NCBI GenBank assembly: GCA_016178785.1 | Contig: JACOSO010000031.1 | Location: 1 to 64,000 of the forward strand | Direction: 5' to 3' | Length of the DNA stretch: 64,000 bases | From: Bacteroidota bacterium | Lineage (GTDB): Bacteria; Bacteroidota; Bacteroidia; Cytophagales; Cyclobacteriaceae | Part shown: positions 61,649-64,000 of the stretch, piece after piece | Position numbering within the stretch: the first letter of the stretch is position 1 | Layout of the letters: each line of letters begins with the position of its first letter | Notes under the pieces: generated by a model | Databases searched by the model: none | What the model saw: only the letters and a program-made list of their open reading frames with translations | What the model was told of the DNA's origin: nothing | Position numbers and translations under genes: made by a program

Positions 61649-63115
61649 TTATGGATTGATTATTCGAATTAATTTTTCAGCATAAGATGCTTCATAAAGA
61701 TAATTACTCACTGCTTGAAATTCTTGGCTCTGATCAATTTTGTCCTTCCTTTGAATGAAATTTACGACCTCTTCCACACCATTCACTTTTATTAGAAATT
61801 TTTCTAAGGTCGGGCTTCCTCCTATCAAATCATAGATTCCATTTTTTAGGAGATCATCACAAATAGTGAAAGAAATTATTCCTTTAGCTACAGCCTCAAT
61901 TAGCACTGTAGAGTTATAACTTAAAACAAAATCACTAACTGAGAACAACTCATCCAAATTGAATTCGCTTTGTATCAATTTGACTCGACTGTTTTCACTT
62001 TCAATTTTTTGATACTCCTTTTTACAAGTGCCTGGTTCTAACGGGTGTAACTTAATTACCAACTGAAAGTCCGTAAATGAATTCTTCAACAAACTATTTA
62101 TAAATACTAAGGATTGATTAAAAAACAGGGAGCCCTGTGTGGCAAAAAGCAAAGTAGGTTTGTCTGAAAATCGAGCTATTGAGTTATTCTCTTTGGGCAA
62201 TTCAAATTTGCCAACGTTAATTACCTCATTAGATTGCCAAAAACCCTTTAATAGCAATTGATCTTTGTGAAACTGTCCAAATACCCCCACTTTATCCGCA
62301 ATTGGAAGCCGATCTTTAATCGCCAAAAATTTAGGATGCATCTGATACAGCGGATAATATTCATCCATTAGTCCATGCTGAAGCTCCAAAGATTGAATCT
62401 GAAGTGACCTTGCAGCGGCCATCGCTCCAGAACTCATGAGATCGTTGGTAATCAGTAATTTTGGCCTAAACAATCTGAATAACAAACTATAGAAAATGTA
62501 GTCTACCCAAAAGCCGGAGATGATTTGAATTAATCTAGCTCTAGGTACTGCGAGACCCATGTTTTCTAATTCATTATTAAACAAGGATGAAATATATTCG
62601 GCCGATATTCCTGCAAGCCGCTTGGGAACTAAAAGTTTGTGAATGACAATTTTAATAAACTTAAAATCTCCCTCCTTAAAATGCGCCTGTATCTTCGGTT
62701 TGATCAAACTTTCATTGGGCAACCCAGGAATTTCGATGTACAGATAATTTTTAACTCCGGATTTTATTATCAGCCCATCAATAATTTGATCGTAAGAAAA
62801 TCCGGAAGAATCCTTGACTATTTTATTTAAAGTATGAGTAACTACAATTACACCGTTCTTCTTCGGGAAGAAAAAAAAACAAATCCGAAAGAAAGCTATG
62901 AGCGACTTAAACGCTAAACGAAATATTTTTACTTTCTTCCCGTTCTTCTTATTTTCAAATTCATTTGCGTTTAAATAAACCGTATCAAAATACAGGGACG
63001 ACTTTACAATTCGCCAGGCATTCCAATTGCATACATTAATATTTTTGAGTTGGTCAAAATATTTACTTTCAAAATCGTAAAATAACCTTGATACTTGTCC
63101 AGGATGAAATTTCAT
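61649..63115 (-). CDS. Surface-carbohydrate biosynthesis protein, GT-B-like
   Basis: The 488-residue protein has in its C-terminal half SLELQHGLMDEYYP, HPKFLAIKDRLPIADKVGVFG, KPTLLFATQGS, LVIKLHPLEPG and SVSDFVLSYNSTVLIEAVAKG. These are features of the GT-B-like family seen in capsule/sialic acid-type transferases. The N-terminal half is not recognised. It probably transfers a sugar or phosphosugar. It lies 9 nt from the partial amidotransferase gene. Confidence 0.7.
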   Translation of the reverse strand: MKFHPGQVSRLFYDFESKYFDQLKNINVCNWNAWRIVKSSLYFDTVYLNANEFENKKNGKKVKIFRLAFKSLIAFFRICFFFFPKKNGVIVVTHTLNKIVKDSSGFSYDQIIDGLIIKSGVKNYLYIEIPGLPNESLIKPKIQAHFKEGDFKFIKIVIHKLLVPKRLAGISAEYISSLFNNELENMGLAVPRARLIQIISGFWVDYIFYSLLFRLFRPKLLITNDLMSSGAMAAARSLQIQSLELQHGLMDEYYPLYQMHPKFLAIKDRLPIADKVGVFGQFHKDQLLLKGFWQSNEVINVGKFELPKENNSIARFSDKPTLLFATQGSLFFNQSLVFINSLLKNSFTDFQLVIKLHPLEPGTCKKEYQKIESENSRVKLIQSEFNLDELFSVSDFVLSYNSTVLIEAVAKGIISFTICDDLLKNGIYDLIGGSPTLEKFLIKVNGVEEVVNFIQRKDKIDQSQEFQAVSNYLYEASYAEKLIRIINP

Positions 63116-63124
63116 CTATTTAGA

Positions 63125-64000
63125 TTAATCATCCACTCCGTCACCATTCACGGTATGTCTCAACTTCCATCCTCCGTTCTGATTCGCCCACAAGTGGGGC
63201 GAACGAAACTTGTTGGCCAGCTCATGAAAGTGGCCCGGTTCCATTTCAATGTATTCCATGATTTCATTAAAATATTTATCTGGAAATTCGCCATCAAATT
63301 TTTTCACCAAAGCCTGCCCCTCTTCGCGCGTGAGGTGTTGGTTGCGAATTTCCTGTGAAGCATCGTAGGTAGCCCTTCCGATACCAAACTTGATAAACGT
63401 GGTGTAATAATGTAAATCATCTATCTTGTCATCAATGCTGTTGTACTTGCTGTAAGTGCCTTGTGTTCGAAATGGCCTTGCTTTGAAACCGGTATTCTCC
63501 ACGGCATAATAGTAGACTTCCTGGGGTGTCCATCGTAAGTAATAACCTAAGTAGTGTACTTGTATTTTAGCCCGCTCTACTTCTTCTGCCGGGGCAGGCA
63601 GAAAAGCCATCAAATCGGAAAGTACTACATCATATTTTTCCCTCAGCTCTTTAATCGATACCCCGCCCAAATAGAGTTCATCAATATGACTGAACGTGTG
63701 AAATGATTTGTCTCTTAGTGAAGAAGAGTTATCTGCAATTGGATTTCCATACTCCGCCTCATTTTCGCCATAAAAAATCAAGGGGATATCAAAGCGGGTC
63801 GCAATCTTGGGAGCCAGGTTTTTTTGGCCCAAGATAAATGTCTGAAAGGGATGAAAAATATTTTCAATGGAGAGCTTTGTCAACAACTTCATCACTTTTC
63901 CGTTGCGATAAAAGCTAATGTTATCGAACCCAGAGTCCAACCAGTTCTGCCAATTCTTTCTCCCGTAGTCAGTATATAAAATAGGAGGCCAAGTAACCGT
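63125..64000 (-). CDS. Second N-acetyl sugar amidotransferase, partial (WbpG/PseA-like)
   Basis: The C-terminal 291 residues are present; the frame stays open to the window edge (VTWPPILYTDYGRKNW is read at the edge). FYGENEAEYGNPIADN and YLGGVSIKEL match the PseA/WbpG-type C-terminal half. The ATPase loop lies outside the window. It is a second, diverged member beside the 57182-58327 gene, which suggests that two amidino groups or two substrates are handled in this locus. Confidence 0.85.
   Translation of the reverse strand, partial: TVTWPPILYTDYGRKNWQNWLDSGFDNISFYRNGKVMKLLTKLSIENIFHPFQTFILGQKNLAPKIATRFDIPLIFYGENEAEYGNPIADNSSSLRDKSFHTFSHIDELYLGGVSIKELREKYDVVLSDLMAFLPAPAEEVERAKIQVHYLGYYLRWTPQEVYYYAVENTGFKARPFRTQGTYSKYNSIDDKIDDLHYYTTFIKFGIGRATYDASQEIRNQHLTREEGQALVKKFDGEFPDKYFNEIMEYIEMEPGHFHELANKFRSPHLWANQNGGWKLRHTVNGDGVDD

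Noticed and set aside
1-64000. tRNA or rRNA genes
   Set aside because: No T-loop (GTTCGAATCC-like) with matching arms and no rRNA-like stretch was found by eye.

Overview
The window looks like chromosomal DNA of a member of the Bacteroidota. The pointers are a type IX secretion (T9SS) C-terminal sorting domain on a 1.7-kb-residue adhesin, a DUF6089/PorG-like barrel, an XrtF-type exosortase, Bacteroidota-type -7 boxes (TAnnTTTG), no clear Shine-Dalgarno sequences, and several families of palindromic intergenic repeats of the kind common in this phylum. Cytophagales or a relative is a reasonable guess; the sequence alone does not settle the order.

Left part (1-25 kb) is mostly housekeeping in short operons: an orphan gene with an unusual conserved leader (about 0.56-1.44 kb), a large ABCG-like ABC transporter, a GxxExxY-type putative nuclease flanked by palindromic repeats, a lipoprotein cytochrome c, a TIM-barrel sugar isomerase, a cupin, a PD40 propeller protein, an acyl-CoA synthetase, a complete sufBCDSE Fe-S operon with a MIP18-like protein and a bacilliredoxin, a Na+/H+ antiporter, queD/folE, mtaB, an alcohol dehydrogenase, a LolD-like ATPase, sucC and the PorG-like protein.

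Right part (25.2-64 kb) is one minus-strand surface-polysaccharide locus. It encodes nucleotide-sugar enzymes (WbpM/PglF-like 4,6-dehydratase, PglE-like and PerA-like aminotransferases, PglD-like acetyltransferase, WecB-like epimerase, WbpV-like reductase), two unrelated initiating phosphoglycosyltransferases (PglC-like and WecA-like), about eight glycosyltransferases, a Wzy-like polymerase, a Wzx-like flippase, methyl-, acetyl- and carbamoyl-transferases, and an amidino-sugar set (two WbpG/PseA-like amidotransferases with HisH and HisF paralogs). Its downstream end carries an exosortase system: xrtF, an XrtF-associated membrane protein, the T9SS adhesin and a 71-residue protein with a PID-CTERM-like tail, consistent with coupling of a protein anchor to this polysaccharide.

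Between a GT2 gene and the carbamoyltransferase lies a 2.75-kb island (38.8-41.55 kb). It holds copies of an inverted-repeat element, a GIY-YIG nuclease gene embedded in these repeats, a second copy of the orphan gene from the left end, and a degenerate 43-44-nt non-coding tandem array. The most unusual signals are the two nuclease-plus-palindrome pairs (GIY-YIG and GxxExxY), the 44-nt block shared by the orphan paralogs (43/44 identical, with a homologous upstream region), the degenerate array, and the XrtF/PID-CTERM module.
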